Source: an uncultured Clostridia bacterium
GTDB taxonomy: Bacteria; Bacillota; Clostridia; Oscillospirales; JAAYOS01
DNA: 64,000 nt
NCBI GenBank assembly: GCA_947631015.1
Contig: CANRJS010000007.1
Coordinates: 1-64,000 of the forward strand
Direction: 5' to 3'
Part shown: in pieces, positions 36,585-46,028 of the stretch
How positions within the stretch are numbered: position 1 is the first letter of the stretch
How the letters are laid out: every line of letters starts with the position of its first letter
The notes under the pieces: generated by a model
Told to the model about the DNA's origin: nothing
The model's database searches: none
Seen by the model: only the letters and a program-made list of their open reading frames with translations
Translations under genes and position numbers: made by a program

Positions 36585-37202
36585 ATGGCTGAAAATAAGG
36601 AAATGCGGATAGGAATATACGGCGGGACGTTTGACCCTCCGCACTACGGTCACGTCGTCGCGGCGGCGGAGGCGATGAGAAAACTTTCGCTCGACCGGCT
36701 GCTTGTCATCCCCGCGAAGACGCCGCCGCACAAGCCGGCGGCGGGACACAGCTCCGCCGAGGACCGCTTCGCGATGGCGGAGATAGCGTTCCGGAAGATA
36801 CCAGGCGCGGTCGTGAGCGACATGGAGCTGCTGCGCGAGGGGCCGAGCTACACCGCCGACACGCTCGAGGAACTTTCACATCAATACCCGGACGCGCGCT
36901 TCTACCTGCTGATGGGGGCGGACATGTTCCTATCGCTTCAGAGCTGGCGGCGCTCGGAGGAGATACTTTCGGAGTGTACGCCGGTGGCGTTCGCGCGCGA
37001 CGAGGGACAGTATGACGAGCTCGTGCGCCACGCCGGATTCCTCATGGAGCGCTACGGGGCGCACTGTGAGGTCATTGAGAACCACGCGCTTCCGGCGTCG
37101 TCAAGCGAGATACGGGAAGCGCTTCGCAGGGGGGAGAAGAGTGAGTTCCTTCAGGACGGAGTCCTTGAATATATCGGAAGCAGACACCTTTACAGGGATT
37201 AG
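36585..37202 (+). CDS. nadD: Nicotinate-nucleotide adenylyltransferase
   Basis: A 205-residue enzyme joining nicotinate mononucleotide and ATP to give deamido-NAD. The nucleotidylyltransferase motif GIYGGTFDPPHYGHV is at residues 9-23 and the second ATP motif is ASSSEIREALRRGE. An internal ATG at codon 7 would remove only six residues. The 3' end overlaps the yqeK start by 62 nt. Confidence 0.95.
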   Translation: MAENKEMRIGIYGGTFDPPHYGHVVAAAEAMRKLSLDRLLVIPAKTPPHKPAAGHSSAEDRFAMAEIAFRKIPGAVVSDMELLREGPSYTADTLEELSHQYPDARFYLLMGADMFLSLQSWRRSEEILSECTPVAFARDEGQYDELVRHAGFLMERYGAHCEVIENHALPASSSEIREALRRGEKSEFLQDGVLEYIGSRHLYRD

Positions 37203-37767
37203 CGCGGGATTCCGCGAACGCGCGCTCGCGCTTGTCAAGGAGAAGCGGCGCGCGCACGTCCTCGGATGCGCGGAATGCGCGAGGACGCTCGCCCGTGCCT
37301 TCGGCGCGGACGAGACCGCCGCCGTGCGCGCGGCGCTGCTGCACGACTGCACAAAGCGCCTCGGCGACGATGAGCAGTTGAAATTGTGCGGGGAGTATGG
37401 TATAATACTGACTCAGGCGGACATCGAGAGTCCGCAGGTGATACATGCGATAACCGGCGCGGAGGTCGCGCGGCGCGAGTTCGGACTCAGCGAGGAGGAA
37501 TGCGGAGCTATCCGCTTCCACACCACCGGCCGCGCGGACATGACCCCGCTCGAAAAGACGGTCTACCTTGCCGACGTCATAGAGCCGACCCGGAGCTATG
37601 ACAACGTCAAGCGGCTCCGCAAGCTCGCAGCAAAGGACGCGGAGAAGGCTCTGCTCGAGGCGGCGGCAAGCACCGTGGCTCTGCTCGTCAAAGAGAAGCG
37701 GCCGGTGCACCCGCTTACCGTCGATATGTATAACTTCCTATTGAACCCTCAGAGAAAGGCACAGTGA
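37141..37767 (+). CDS. yqeK: HD-domain Ap4A hydrolase YqeK
   Basis: A 208-residue HD phosphohydrolase expected to split diadenosine tetraphosphate symmetrically to two ADP. Metal ligands are visible in RRAHVLGCAE, ALLHDCTKRL, HAITGAEVA and VYLADVIEPTR. The start is GTG 37141, 5 nt after AGGGGGGAG and inside nadD; longer frames lack a ribosome site. Nested placement with nadD suggests translational coupling of NAD synthesis and dinucleotide turnover. Confidence 0.9.
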   Translation: MSSFRTESLNISEADTFTGISAGFRERALALVKEKRRAHVLGCAECARTLARAFGADETAAVRAALLHDCTKRLGDDEQLKLCGEYGIILTQADIESPQVIHAITGAEVARREFGLSEEECGAIRFHTTGRADMTPLEKTVYLADVIEPTRSYDNVKRLRKLAAKDAEKALLEAAASTVALLVKEKRPVHPLTVDMYNFLLNPQRKAQ

Positions 37768-37770
37768 CAA

Positions 37771-39360
37771 ATGGCTCCGAAAAAGACGAAGATAGCGAGC
37801 GGCTCGGGCAAACGGGCAGGCTCGATAAAGCGCACAGCACCTAAGAGAAACGAGGAACGGCCGGCGCACGCCGCGGTAAAGACAAAGCAGAACCTCTGGG
37901 AGCGGCTGACGCCCGGGAAGCGGGCGCTCGTGGTGCTCGGCTCGGTCGTGCTTATGGCAGGCCTTCTCGCCCTGCTGATGTGGACAAGCTTCAGTTCCAT
38001 CGTCCGGCCGCCGGTGATAACGCCTCCGCCCGCAGGCTCCTCCGAGCCGGCGGCGCCGAACGTGTCGCGCGACCCGTCCTCGAGCGTACAGCCGTCGGAT
38101 GGCGGCACGGCGTCCTCCCGCCTTGACGGAATGTACACCGTGCTCGTCATGGGGCACAATCAGGGCCTCACCGACGTGATGATGGTCGTCGGCTTCGATA
38201 CCGCGGCGAACAAAATCGACGTCGTCAACATTCCGCGCGACACCTACTCAAACGATATACCTTCCTATCCCAAGAAGATAAACGGCGCGTACAACATCGG
38301 CGGCATGGACCTCGTGTATGAGGCGGTGGAGGGGGTCATAGGCTTCCGGCCGGACAAGTACGTCTTAATAGACTACGACGGGTTTGTCGCCCTTGTGGAC
38401 ACTCTCGACGGGGTGGAGTTCGACGTTCCGCAGAACATGCGCCACGTCTCGGACAGCGGCAAGGTCGATATCGACCTGAAGAAGGGTCTCCAGACGCTCA
38501 CGGGCAAGCAGGCGCTCGGACTTGTCCGCTACCGCTCCGGCTATGCCGACCAGGACCTGGGAAGGATAAGGACGGCGCAGAAGTTCCTCGCCGCCTGCGC
38601 CCGGAAGATGGTGGACACCATATCGTTTGCAAAGATCGGCGACTACGTGAATATTTGCATCGACTACCTCGACACCGACCTCACGGCGGGCGAGATGATA
38701 TGGTTCGTGCAGCAGGCGTTTGACGTCGATATGGAAAACGATTTGAACTTCCACACGCCGGAGCTGAACGCCTACACATATCAGGGCGCGGCCTACGTCT
38801 TCCTGCACGCTGACGCGATGGCCGACCTGATAAACAGAACGGTAAACCCGCTCTCGCACGACATCAGGGCGGAGGATCTTGACATCTTCAACCCGATAAC
38901 GAGCGGCGCGGGCGCAGTCCCGGAGACTAGCACGAGCGGAGGTTCGACAAGCACCGGAGGCTCGTCCGGCTCCTCGGGCGGCAGCGCGACGGGTTCGGGA
39001 GGTTCGTCGGGCTCCTCGGGCAGCGGTTCCGCGGGCTCCGGTTCGTCCGGGTCCTCGGGCGGCGGCTCGGGCAGTTCTCAGACGGCGGCGCCGTCCGCCG
39101 AGCCAAGCATGACGCCGCCTTCGGCGCCGAGCGCAGAGACGACAGAAGCGCCGGCCTCCTCCGAACCCACGTCGGAGCCGAGCGGAACGCCGGTCTCGGG
39201 CGGAGAGACGTCGGGCGCGAGCGCGGAGCCGAGCGTAACGCCTACCGCCGAGCCCACGGTGGAACCCTCGGAGAGTCCGGCGGAGACCGCCGAGCCCACC
39301 GTCACACCGACGGAGGAAGCGACGGAGGAACCGTTCGTTCCCGCCACGCCGGAGGCGTAA
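37771..39360 (+). CDS. LytR-CpsA-Psr cell-wall ligase
   Basis: A 529-residue membrane protein that transfers lipid-linked polymers such as teichoic acids to peptidoglycan outside the cell. A basic cytoplasmic head of about 48 residues is followed by a transmembrane helix (about 50-72) and the LCP domain (about 125-375) with VVNIPRDTYSN, KINGAYNIGGMDL and LGLVRYRSGYADQDLGRI, which carry the active-site Arg/Asp residues. Residues from about 385 on are low complexity: Gly/Ser runs and then Ser/Glu/Pro/Thr repeats, probably a wall-spanning stalk. It starts 3 bp after yqeK. Confidence 0.94.
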   Translation: MAPKKTKIASGSGKRAGSIKRTAPKRNEERPAHAAVKTKQNLWERLTPGKRALVVLGSVVLMAGLLALLMWTSFSSIVRPPVITPPPAGSSEPAAPNVSRDPSSSVQPSDGGTASSRLDGMYTVLVMGHNQGLTDVMMVVGFDTAANKIDVVNIPRDTYSNDIPSYPKKINGAYNIGGMDLVYEAVEGVIGFRPDKYVLIDYDGFVALVDTLDGVEFDVPQNMRHVSDSGKVDIDLKKGLQTLTGKQALGLVRYRSGYADQDLGRIRTAQKFLAACARKMVDTISFAKIGDYVNICIDYLDTDLTAGEMIWFVQQAFDVDMENDLNFHTPELNAYTYQGAAYVFLHADAMADLINRTVNPLSHDIRAEDLDIFNPITSGAGAVPETSTSGGSTSTGGSSGSSGGSATGSGGSSGSSGSGSAGSGSSGSSGGGSGSSQTAAPSAEPSMTPPSAPSAETTEAPASSEPTSEPSGTPVSGGETSGASAEPSVTPTAEPTVEPSESPAETAEPTVTPTEEATEEPFVPATPEA

Positions 39361-39421
39361 CGGACATACCTTCGCTTACAATAAATACGGTTTTGCAGCC
39401 GAATAAGGAAAGGAGAACCCT

Positions 39422-39772
39422 ATGGAATCCCTTGAGCTTGCCATGAAGATAGCGAAGATCCTCGACGACCGCAAGGCGCGGGATCTGCAGGTGATAAAGA
39501 TAGAGGAGCTGACGGTGATAGCGGACTACTTCGTTATCGCGACCGGCACCTCCACCACCCACGTCCGCTCGCTTTCGGACGAGGTGGAGTTCAGACTGAA
39601 GCAGGAGGGCGTGACGCCGCTTAACATCGAGGGTTACGACTCCTCGAGCTGGGTGCTCACCGACTACGGAACGGTCGTCCTGCACGTCTTCCTCGAGGAC
39701 GCGCGCGGGTTCTACGCGCTCGAGCGCCTGTGGGGAGACGCGCCGAGAGTGGAGCTCGACTTCAACAAGTAA
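39422..39772 (+). CDS. rsfS: Ribosome silencing factor RsfS
   Basis: A 116-residue protein that binds L14 on the 50S subunit and blocks subunit joining when nutrients run out. The family core is visible: DDRKARDLQVIKIEELTVIA, DYFVIATGTSTTHVRSL, and YGTVVLHVFLEDARGFYALE followed by LWGDAP. GGAAAGGAG precedes the ATG. Next to LCP, yqeK and nadD as in other Firmicutes. Confidence 0.96.
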   Translation: MESLELAMKIAKILDDRKARDLQVIKIEELTVIADYFVIATGTSTTHVRSLSDEVEFRLKQEGVTPLNIEGYDSSSWVLTDYGTVVLHVFLEDARGFYALERLWGDAPRVELDFNK

Positions 39773-39799
39773 TCAAATTCTTTTGGAAGTGATAGAGAT

Positions 39800-42325
39800 A
39801 TGAAGTACGATTTTACCGCAATAGAGAAGAAGTGGCAGAAGCGCTGGGAGGACGAGAAGGCTTTCCGCACCGAGGGTCCCGAGTCGAAGAAGCCGAAGTA
39901 TTACGTCCTGATCGAGTTCCCGTATCCGTCGGGGGACGGACTGCATGTCGGCCACCCGCGTCCGTACACCGCCATGGACATCCTCGCGCGCAAGCGCCGC
40001 CGCGACGGATACAACGTCCTCTTCCCGATGGGCTTCGACGCGTTCGGACTTCCCACCGAGAACTACGCGATAAAGAACCACATCCACCCGGCGGCGGTGA
40101 CCGAGAAGAACGTCGCGCACTTCGAGGAGCAGCTTAAGGCGATAGGTTACAGCTTCGACTGGGAGCGCGAGATAAGGACCACCGACCCCGAGTACTATCG
40201 CTGGACGCAGTGGATATTCCTCCAGCTCTTCAAGAAGGGACTCGCGTACAAGACGAATATGCCCGTCAACTGGTGCACCAGCTGCAAGTGCGTGCTCGCA
40301 AACGAGGAGGTCGTCGACGGCGTCTGCGAGCGCTGCGGAAGCCCCGTCGTGCGCCGGGAGAAGAGCCAGTGGATGCTGAAGATAACCGACTACGCTCAGA
40401 AGCTCCTCGACGGGCTTGACGAGGTGGACTACCCCGAGCGCGTCAAGACCCAGCAGCGCAACTGGATAGGCCGCTCCACCGGCGCGGAGGTCGACTTCGG
40501 GACGACGGCGGGGGACAAGCTCACGATATACACTACGCGCCCCGACACCCTCTACGGCGTCACTTACATGGTCGTCTCGCCGGAGCATCCGCTGATAGAA
40601 AAGTGGGCGGATAAGATATCCAACATGGACGAGATACACGCCTACCAGGAGGCCGCCGCGCGCAAGAGCGACTTTGAGCGGAGCGAGCTTGCAAAGGACA
40701 AGACCGGCGTCCGCATTGAGGGCGTTGAGGGCATCAACCCGGTAAACGACGAGAAGATACCGATATACGTCTCGGACTACGTCCTCATGACCTACGGCAC
40801 CGGCGCGATAATGGCCGTTCCGGGTCACGACACGCGCGACTGGGAGTTTGCAAAGAAGTTCGGTCTGCCGATAATCGAGGTCGTGGGCGGCGGCAACGTC
40901 GAGGAGGCCGCGTTTACCGACGTCGAGACCGGCATACTCGTGAACAGCGGCATACTCAACGGCCTTGAGGTCGCGGACGCGAAGAAGAAGATAATCGCCT
41001 TCCTCGAGGAGAAGGGCGTCGGCCGCGCGACGGTGAATTACAAGCTCCGCGACTGGGTGTTCAGCCGCCAGCGCTACTGGGGCGAGCCGATACCGATAAT
41101 CAACTGCCCGCATTGCGGACACGTCCCGCTCGACGAGAGCGAGCTCCCGCTCCTCCTGCCGGACGTTGAGAGCTACGAGCCTACCGACTCGGGCGAGAGC
41201 CCGATAGCCGCCATGAGGGACTGGGTGGAGGTCACATGTCCGATATGCGGCGCGAAGGCCGAGCGCGAGACCGACACCATGCCGCAGTGGGCGGGTTCGA
41301 GCTGGTACTTCCTCAGATACATGGACCCGCACTTCGACGGCGGCCTCGCTTCGAAGGAGGCGCTCGACTACTGGGGTCAGGTCGACTGGTACAACGGCGG
41401 CATGGAGCACACCACGCTCCACCTGCTGTACAGCCGATTCTGGAACCAGTTCCTGCACGACATCGGCGTCGTGCCCTACTCCGAGCCGTATGCGAAGCGC
41501 ACGAGCCACGGCATGATCCTCGGCCAGAACCCGCACTGCTTCAGCTGCATGTCCCCCGAGGAGCAGAAGAAGCTCGTCGAGGAGCACGGCAGCGAGAAGG
41601 CCGCAAAGAAGTGGCTCGTCTCGAAGTACGGCGAGATGGCGGAACGGCCGGTCGTGAAGATGAGCAAGTCGCTCGGCAACGTCGTCAACCCGGACGACAC
41701 GATTCGTCAGTACGGCGCGGACACTCTCCGCCTCTACATCATGTTCATCGGCGACTTTGAGAAGGCCGCGAGCTGGTCGGACGATGCGGTTAAGGGCTGC
41801 AAGCGCTTCCTCGACCGCGTGTGGAACCTCGCGGAGGCCGCGACGGATTCGGACGAGATACGCGAGAAGTACGAGTCAAACATCCACCGCACGATAAAGA
41901 AGGTCAGCGCGGACATCGAGGAGCTGAAGTTCAACACCGCGATAGCCTCGCTTATGACGCTCGTAAACGACCTCTACGACACCGGCGCTACGCGCGGCGA
42001 GGTGAAGGTCCTGCTCCAGCTTCTCAACCCGTTCGCTCCGCACATCACCGAGGAGCTGTGGGAGATGCTCGGCGGAGAGGGACTGCTCTCGCTCGCTCCG
42101 TGGCCGCAGTATGACGAGGCGAAATGTACGGCAAGCCACATCACATTCGCCGTGCAGGTCAACGGCAAGCTCCGCTCGACGGTCGAGCTCGCGTCGGACG
42201 CCCCCGACGAGGATATTGTCGCGGCGGCCATGGCGGACGAGAAGGTGCAGCGCCACACCGAGGGCAAGTCGCTTGTAAAGACGATAGTCGTCAAGGGCAA
42301 GCTCGTAAACCTCATAGTGAAGTAA
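39800..42325 (+). CDS. leuS: Leucyl-tRNA synthetase
   Basis: An 841-residue class I synthetase. The HIGH-type motif is in [19 protein letters not shown] (about residues 40-58), the CP1 editing domain (about 225-420) has [14 protein letters not shown], and [10 protein letters not shown] (about 620) is the second ATP loop. A Cys-containing ZN1-type insert is present ([14 protein letters not shown] with CERCG). Full length. A GC-rich hairpin follows. Confidence 0.97.
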   Translation: MKYDFTAIEKKWQKRWEDEKAFRTEGPESKKPKYYVLIEFPYPSGDGLHVGHPRPYTAMDILARKRRRDGYNVLFPMGFDAFGLPTENYAIKNHIHPAAVTEKNVAHFEEQLKAIGYSFDWEREIRTTDPEYYRWTQWIFLQLFKKGLAYKTNMPVNWCTSCKCVLANEEVVDGVCERCGSPVVRREKSQWMLKITDYAQKLLDGLDEVDYPERVKTQQRNWIGRSTGAEVDFGTTAGDKLTIYTTRPDTLYGVTYMVVSPEHPLIEKWADKISNMDEIHAYQEAAARKSDFERSELAKDKTGVRIEGVEGINPVNDEKIPIYVSDYVLMTYGTGAIMAVPGHDTRDWEFAKKFGLPIIEVVGGGNVEEAAFTDVETGILVNSGILNGLEVADAKKKIIAFLEEKGVGRATVNYKLRDWVFSRQRYWGEPIPIINCPHCGHVPLDESELPLLLPDVESYEPTDSGESPIAAMRDWVEVTCPICGAKAERETDTMPQWAGSSWYFLRYMDPHFDGGLASKEALDYWGQVDWYNGGMEHTTLHLLYSRFWNQFLHDIGVVPYSEPYAKRTSHGMILGQNPHCFSCMSPEEQKKLVEEHGSEKAAKKWLVSKYGEMAERPVVKMSKSLGNVVNPDDTIRQYGADTLRLYIMFIGDFEKAASWSDDAVKGCKRFLDRVWNLAEAATDSDEIREKYESNIHRTIKKVSADIEELKFNTAIASLMTLVNDLYDTGATRGEVKVLLQLLNPFAPHITEELWEMLGGEGLLSLAPWPQYDEAKCTASHITFAVQVNGKLRSTVELASDAPDEDIVAAAMADEKVQRHTEGKSLVKTIVVKGKLVNLIVK

Positions 42326-42329
42326 AAAA

Positions 42330-42355
42330 CGGCCGCACCGAAAACGGTGCGGCCG
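42330..42355. terminator. Hairpin after leuS
   Basis: CGGCCGCACCG and CGGTGCGGCCG form an 11-bp stem with an AAAA loop. The T-rich flank lies on the minus strand, so plus-strand termination may be weaker or helped by the AT palindrome at 42373. Confidence 0.65.
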
Positions 42356-42372
42356 AGCCCTGCCCGAAAATA

Positions 42373-42394
42373 TTTTTTGAAAATTTTCAAAAAA
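42373..42394. repeat. 22-bp perfect AT palindrome
   Basis: TTTTTTGAAAA is followed directly by its complement TTTTCAAAAAA, with no spacer. It lies between the leuS hairpin and the next gene. It may be a protein-binding site or part of a compound terminator. Confidence 0.6.
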
Positions 42395-42492
42395 GCTGTC
42401 CTCAAAACCGGATGTGCGGACATATACAGTCGGAATGTCGGAGAGGGCGGGCTTTGCCGCCGCTCCGCATAAACCGGAGGAGGTGCTTTTGA

Positions 42493-43491
42493 ATGAAAAG
42501 AAAGGTATTGGCGGCGCTGCTTGTCATTGCGGTATTCGGAACGCTCGCGGCGGCGGAGACGGCTGTGCTTCGGAACCGCGTGAACGCGGACTTCGGGAAC
42601 GTCCGCGACGTATATTATTACCAAAAGTGGCGCGTGTACCACGCTCCCGAAGACGAGATAAAGATAGAGAACATGGCGGGCGACACAAATCTGCTGAACA
42701 TCACGAATATCTATGGCTTCAGCACGGGGTCGGGGGGCCGGCGATGCTCCGATGTGGATGTCTACTATGACGCATCGGTGGATATCGCGTTTACGACAGG
42801 ATACTACAAGGACGGAAGAATATTGGACGAACCGGTCTATCAGAACGCGGTGTATAAGCTGGACACGGACGGAGATTGGGATTGGTACTCGGTGCCGATG
42901 TACGGATTCACCACTCCGGCAATAGCCGACGGAAGTCCGGTATATCCCGTACTGAAAAAAGGCGAGTCCAGGTATACGATACTTGCGCTCCCAGTATGCG
43001 AGCCGGGAAGGTACAAATGCTGCCTGTACTTCCGTCACGCCGTGAGCAGCGAAAACTTCCACTACGAGACAGGTCTGAACATTTTCGGTATTTCCTTTGA
43101 GTATGAGATACCGGAGCCAAGTGCCAACGGGTTTGACCTGGCCACGCTAACGGTTCTTAATGCGGATGGGCTGATTGTGTCCCCGATAATACGCGCTAAC
43201 CGCGGCAAGCCTCCGTATCTCGACCGGGCCGACGGAAAGCTCGAGCGGAGGACGGAGGACGGCTGGGAGGACGCCTCGAACCTGATGAAATACTGGCCGG
43301 AGGAGTTGGAGACCCGTTACTCAAGCTACGCCGTGGACGATCATTCGAGCGTAAGCACCATGCACACGGAACCGCTCGAGCCCGAAGGCGAGTACCGCAT
43401 GACGCTCTACTACTACGAAAACGAGGACGGCACGGGAAAGCGATACGAGCTCATACTGCACCTGATGCCCGCGGAGGAGCCGACGGAGTAG
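42493..43491 (+). CDS. Secreted protein of unknown function
   Basis: A 332-residue exported protein. An N-terminal signal peptide (about 1-22, LAALLVIAVFGTLAAAE) is followed by Tyr/Asp/Gly-rich beta-type sequence. The part from about 225 to the end (EPLEPEGEYRMTLYYYE) looks like an Ig-like sandwich, but I cannot name a family. Codon use is slightly less GC-biased than in neighbouring housekeeping genes, fitting accessory content. GGAGGAGGTG precedes the ATG by about 9 nt. No convincing promoter was found. A leuS-rpsU insertion of a cargo gene is plausible. Confidence 0.75.
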   Translation: MKRKVLAALLVIAVFGTLAAAETAVLRNRVNADFGNVRDVYYYQKWRVYHAPEDEIKIENMAGDTNLLNITNIYGFSTGSGGRRCSDVDVYYDASVDIAFTTGYYKDGRILDEPVYQNAVYKLDTDGDWDWYSVPMYGFTTPAIADGSPVYPVLKKGESRYTILALPVCEPGRYKCCLYFRHAVSSENFHYETGLNIFGISFEYEIPEPSANGFDLATLTVLNADGLIVSPIIRANRGKPPYLDRADGKLERRTEDGWEDASNLMKYWPEELETRYSSYAVDDHSSVSTMHTEPLEPEGEYRMTLYYYENEDGTGKRYELILHLMPAEEPTE

Positions 43492-43549
43492 CGTCGGCGA
43501 GGATGTCGGAGCGGTTTTGCGCATCATTTCCTCTTTGTATGAAATTGTC

Positions 43550-43578
43550 TTGACAAAGCATAGAATGTGAGTTATAAT
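43550..43578 (+). promoter_or_regulatory. Consensus promoter for rpsU
   Basis: TTGACA (43550-43555), a 17-bp spacer and TATAAT (43573-43578): a perfect sigma-A consensus, about 50 bp before rpsU. Confidence 0.9.
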
Positions 43579-43628
43579 AGTAGCCACGAACAAGTATGTT
43601 CAGTCGTCACCCGGGGGGAGGGATACAA

Positions 43629-43811
43629 ATGTCGGAAGTACATGTCAAGGAAAACGAGAGTCTTGACAGCGCACTGAAGCGCTTTAAGCGCAGCTGTGCA
43701 AAGGCCGGCGTACTCGCCGAGGTGCGTAAGCGTGAGCATTACGAAAGCCCGAGCGTCAAGCGCCGCAAGAAGAGCGAGGCCGCGCGCAAGAACAAGCGTA
43801 AATTCCGCTGA
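43629..43811 (+). CDS. rpsU: Ribosomal protein S21
   Basis: A 60-residue basic 30S protein ([20 protein letters not shown], then [17 protein letters not shown]). The ATG at 43629 follows a very strong GGGGGGAGGG; an upstream in-frame ATG at 43596 lacks one. It is monocistronic between a consensus promoter and a strong terminator. Confidence 0.97.
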   Translation: MSEVHVKENESLDSALKRFKRSCAKAGVLAEVRKREHYESPSVKRRKKSEAARKNKRKFR

Positions 43812-43823
43812 AAAGCAAACTCC

Positions 43824-43853
43824 AAACGGGACGGTTCACACCGTCCCGTTTTT
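43824..43853 (+). terminator. Terminator after rpsU
   Basis: AAACGGGACGGT and ACCGTCCCGTTT form a 12-bp stem with a TCAC loop, and the T-run continues beyond it. Confidence 0.92.
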
Positions 43854-43868
43854 CGTACCGAAAAGCCG

Positions 43869-43897
43869 TTGATTTTTGTGCGTCGCGGGTATAAAAT
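43869..43897 (+). promoter_or_regulatory. Promoter for the zinc-ribbon/SPFH cluster
   Basis: TTGATT (43869-43874), a 17-bp spacer and TAAAAT (43892-43897), about 70 bp before the first gene at 43966. Confidence 0.6.
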
Positions 43898-43965
43898 ATA
43901 AAAGGAAAGATATATACATTTGCTCCGAACTCGGGAGCACCGGCCCCGAAAGCGAGGAAAACCGT

Positions 43966-44715
43966 ATGGAATACACAAGAGAATTTGAGTTTAACGGCGT
44001 CCGCTACCGCAGCTCGGAAGACTCCGTCGAACTCAGCCTCAGCGGTGCGGGCAGGTGCCGCGTGGACGCGAAGGACGAGGAAACGGCGGACGCCTTTCGG
44101 GACGTGCTTACGGCGCTTCTGCCGAACATCTTCGAGCTTTGCGGAGACAGCGGCGTACCGTATAATTTCATAGCCGTCAAGCCGGACGTCATCACGCAGG
44201 TCACAAAGGAAGTGTTCGCGCAGATACTGCCGGAGGACTCGCCTACGCTGATAAGCCTCGCGTTCACGGCGCTCTGCCCGGATGACGAAAGCGTCAAGCG
44301 GCTCATCGAGTCGAAGCGGATGCTCTCGGTTCGCCGCCTCTGCCCGAGGTGCGGCAAGGACATGACCGCCACGCCCAATGCGGCGTTCTGCACCGCGTGC
44401 GGCACGAAGCTCGGCGCTCCGCCGGAGCCGCCTAAGACGTATTCCGCCGTGGAGGAGTACATACTTACAAACTTCCGGGGGTTCGAGAGGGTGGAGGCGG
44501 TCAGCTACTACCGCCGCGCGACCGGCGCGGACGCCAAGACCGCGAGAGAGGCCGTCGCGAACCTCTACAAGCAGAAGAACAAGCAGCGCGGCCTCATAGA
44601 CGCCCTGTACTCGGTGGACGTGACCCCGACCGAGAAGATAGACTATGTGGTGGACGGCATAAGCAAGGGCATAAACAAGCTGAAGACCTTCTTCGGCGGC
44701 GGAATGAAACAGTAG
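43966..44715 (+). CDS. Zinc-ribbon protein, first gene of the SPFH cluster
   Basis: A 249-residue cytoplasmic protein of unknown function. Residues 1-115 form an unrecognised domain. A zinc ribbon follows (LCPRCGKDM with FCTACGTKLG, about 126-150). The segment GFERVEAVSYYRRATGADAK with the following TAREAVANLYKQ resembles the ribosomal L7/L12 C-terminal fold found in several bacterial adaptor proteins. The end is a helix with a Gly-rich tail. The ATG at 43966 follows GAGGAAA. It leads a four-gene operon with another zinc-ribbon protein, a small unknown and an SPFH protein, so it may be an adaptor in that assembly (inference). Confidence 0.8.
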   Translation: MEYTREFEFNGVRYRSSEDSVELSLSGAGRCRVDAKDEETADAFRDVLTALLPNIFELCGDSGVPYNFIAVKPDVITQVTKEVFAQILPEDSPTLISLAFTALCPDDESVKRLIESKRMLSVRRLCPRCGKDMTATPNAAFCTACGTKLGAPPEPPKTYSAVEEYILTNFRGFERVEAVSYYRRATGADAKTAREAVANLYKQKNKQRGLIDALYSVDVTPTEKIDYVVDGISKGINKLKTFFGGGMKQ

Positions 44716-44727
44716 GAGGTGTCATAG

Positions 44728-45708
44728 ATGCAGGATTACAGCGGTATCACGATGCTGCCGTTCCAGGCTGTCCCCGGTATTGACAACTGGACGTTCCGGC
44801 TCTATCTCGAGACCCTCGACAGGGGCGGAGAGAAGCTCCAAAAGCAGCTCGAGGAGCGCTCAAAGAGGCTTGAGGAGCGCAAAAAGCCCGGCAAGCTGTG
44901 CTGGATGACCTGTTGGATAGACGACGAGCGCTGTGCGGCGTGCGCCGCCGCGCAGGAGAAGGTCTACAACGGCATAGACGAGGTACACCAGATGGAGAAG
45001 GCGCTCATGTATCCCGAGCTGCGGAGCGTGAAGAAGTGCGACAAATGCACCTTCTGCGGCGCGCCCTACGAGCCGGGAGAGACGGTTTGCTCCTACTGCG
45101 GCACGGAGTACCCCGAGGGCGCGGTGTCGATAGACCTTCCGACAAACCCGGAGGAGCTCAAGCGGCTCATGCGCCGCCGCGCGGTAGAGGTATGGAACCT
45201 CTATCCGGACGTTATCGTGACGCAGATTAGTCAGCTCCTGAATGACGCCACCGCGGCAGACGACCTTATCTACAGAGTGACCTATGCCATGCTGTCACAG
45301 AACCTTGCCGAGTCGTATGCAATGACGCTCGAACAGCTTGAGCACGGGGCGGAGATCAACGCTATGTCGCTTTCGGAGTACATGATGGCGGTGATAAAGG
45401 GTCAGGTGGAGGCCGAATCGCTGAAGGTAGTGAAAGCACAGCGGGAGGCGCTGAACAAGCAGCGGCGGGAGGCGATGAACGCGCAGCATGAGCGCGAAAT
45501 GGCGTCCATCGAGCGTCAGAAGCAGGCCAACGCCGAGTTCTGGCAGCGGCGGCAGGCGATGCAGAGCGCGCCGCAGTACAGCGGCGGGGGCGGATGGACC
45601 CGCACCTGTGCCGACTGCACCTACTATTCCCCCGGAGCCGGAAAGTGTGCCTATAAGGACTGGAAAACGAACGCCGGCGACTCCTGCGGATTTTTCCGCA
45701 TCAAATGA
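44728..45708 (+). CDS. Zinc-ribbon coiled-coil protein
   Basis: A 326-residue protein of unknown function. An N-terminal helical part (LQKQLEERSKRLEERKKPG) is followed by two Cys groups (CWMTCW, RCAACAAAQ), a zinc ribbon (CTFCGAPYEPGETVCSYCG, about 109-127), a helical middle and a coiled coil rich in Gln/Arg/Ala (about 230-275). The C-terminus has a second Cys cluster (CADCTYYSPGAGKC and DSCGFFRIK). No membrane helix. AGGAGG precedes the ATG by about 8 nt. It overlaps the next gene by 4 nt, so the cluster is translated as a unit. Confidence 0.82.
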   Translation: MQDYSGITMLPFQAVPGIDNWTFRLYLETLDRGGEKLQKQLEERSKRLEERKKPGKLCWMTCWIDDERCAACAAAQEKVYNGIDEVHQMEKALMYPELRSVKKCDKCTFCGAPYEPGETVCSYCGTEYPEGAVSIDLPTNPEELKRLMRRRAVEVWNLYPDVIVTQISQLLNDATAADDLIYRVTYAMLSQNLAESYAMTLEQLEHGAEINAMSLSEYMMAVIKGQVEAESLKVVKAQREALNKQRREAMNAQHEREMASIERQKQANAEFWQRRQAMQSAPQYSGGGGWTRTCADCTYYSPGAGKCAYKDWKTNAGDSCGFFRIK

Positions 45709-46010
45709 TGACAGGCGCGGATATGCACGGCGCGGACGGCAGGAGGCTCTACCGCGTGGGCGACCGCACCGTCGTCTGGCTGTTCGATGAGAACGAGTGC
45801 GACGCGGCAAAGCTCCCGCCGGACAACCTCTCCATCCTCGACGGGGACGGCGCGGAGGTGTGGAACCTCCGCCGTGCGACGGGCAGGGAGGACGTCTGCG
45901 TGCTTCTCCGCATAGACGGCGAAGAGATGTATTTTACGACCTTCAACGGATTTTCGGCGCGGGTGGACGTCCGCACTCTCGTTCTTATCCGCTTTCCTTC
46001 ACAGAAATAG
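45705..46010 (+). CDS. Small unknown protein in the SPFH cluster
   Basis: A 101-residue protein with no recognised domain; predicted as mostly beta strands (YRVGDRTVVWLFDENE, VCVLLRIDGEEMYFTTFNG). It starts 4 nt inside the preceding gene, so its translation is probably coupled; there is no separate strong ribosome site, and a later ATG at 45723 is possible. Its position between a zinc-ribbon protein and an SPFH protein suggests a structural or adaptor part. Confidence 0.65.
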   Translation: MMTGADMHGADGRRLYRVGDRTVVWLFDENECDAAKLPPDNLSILDGDGAEVWNLRRATGREDVCVLLRIDGEEMYFTTFNGFSARVDVRTLVLIRFPSQK

Positions 46011-46028
46011 TGCTTTTGAGGTGACAGT

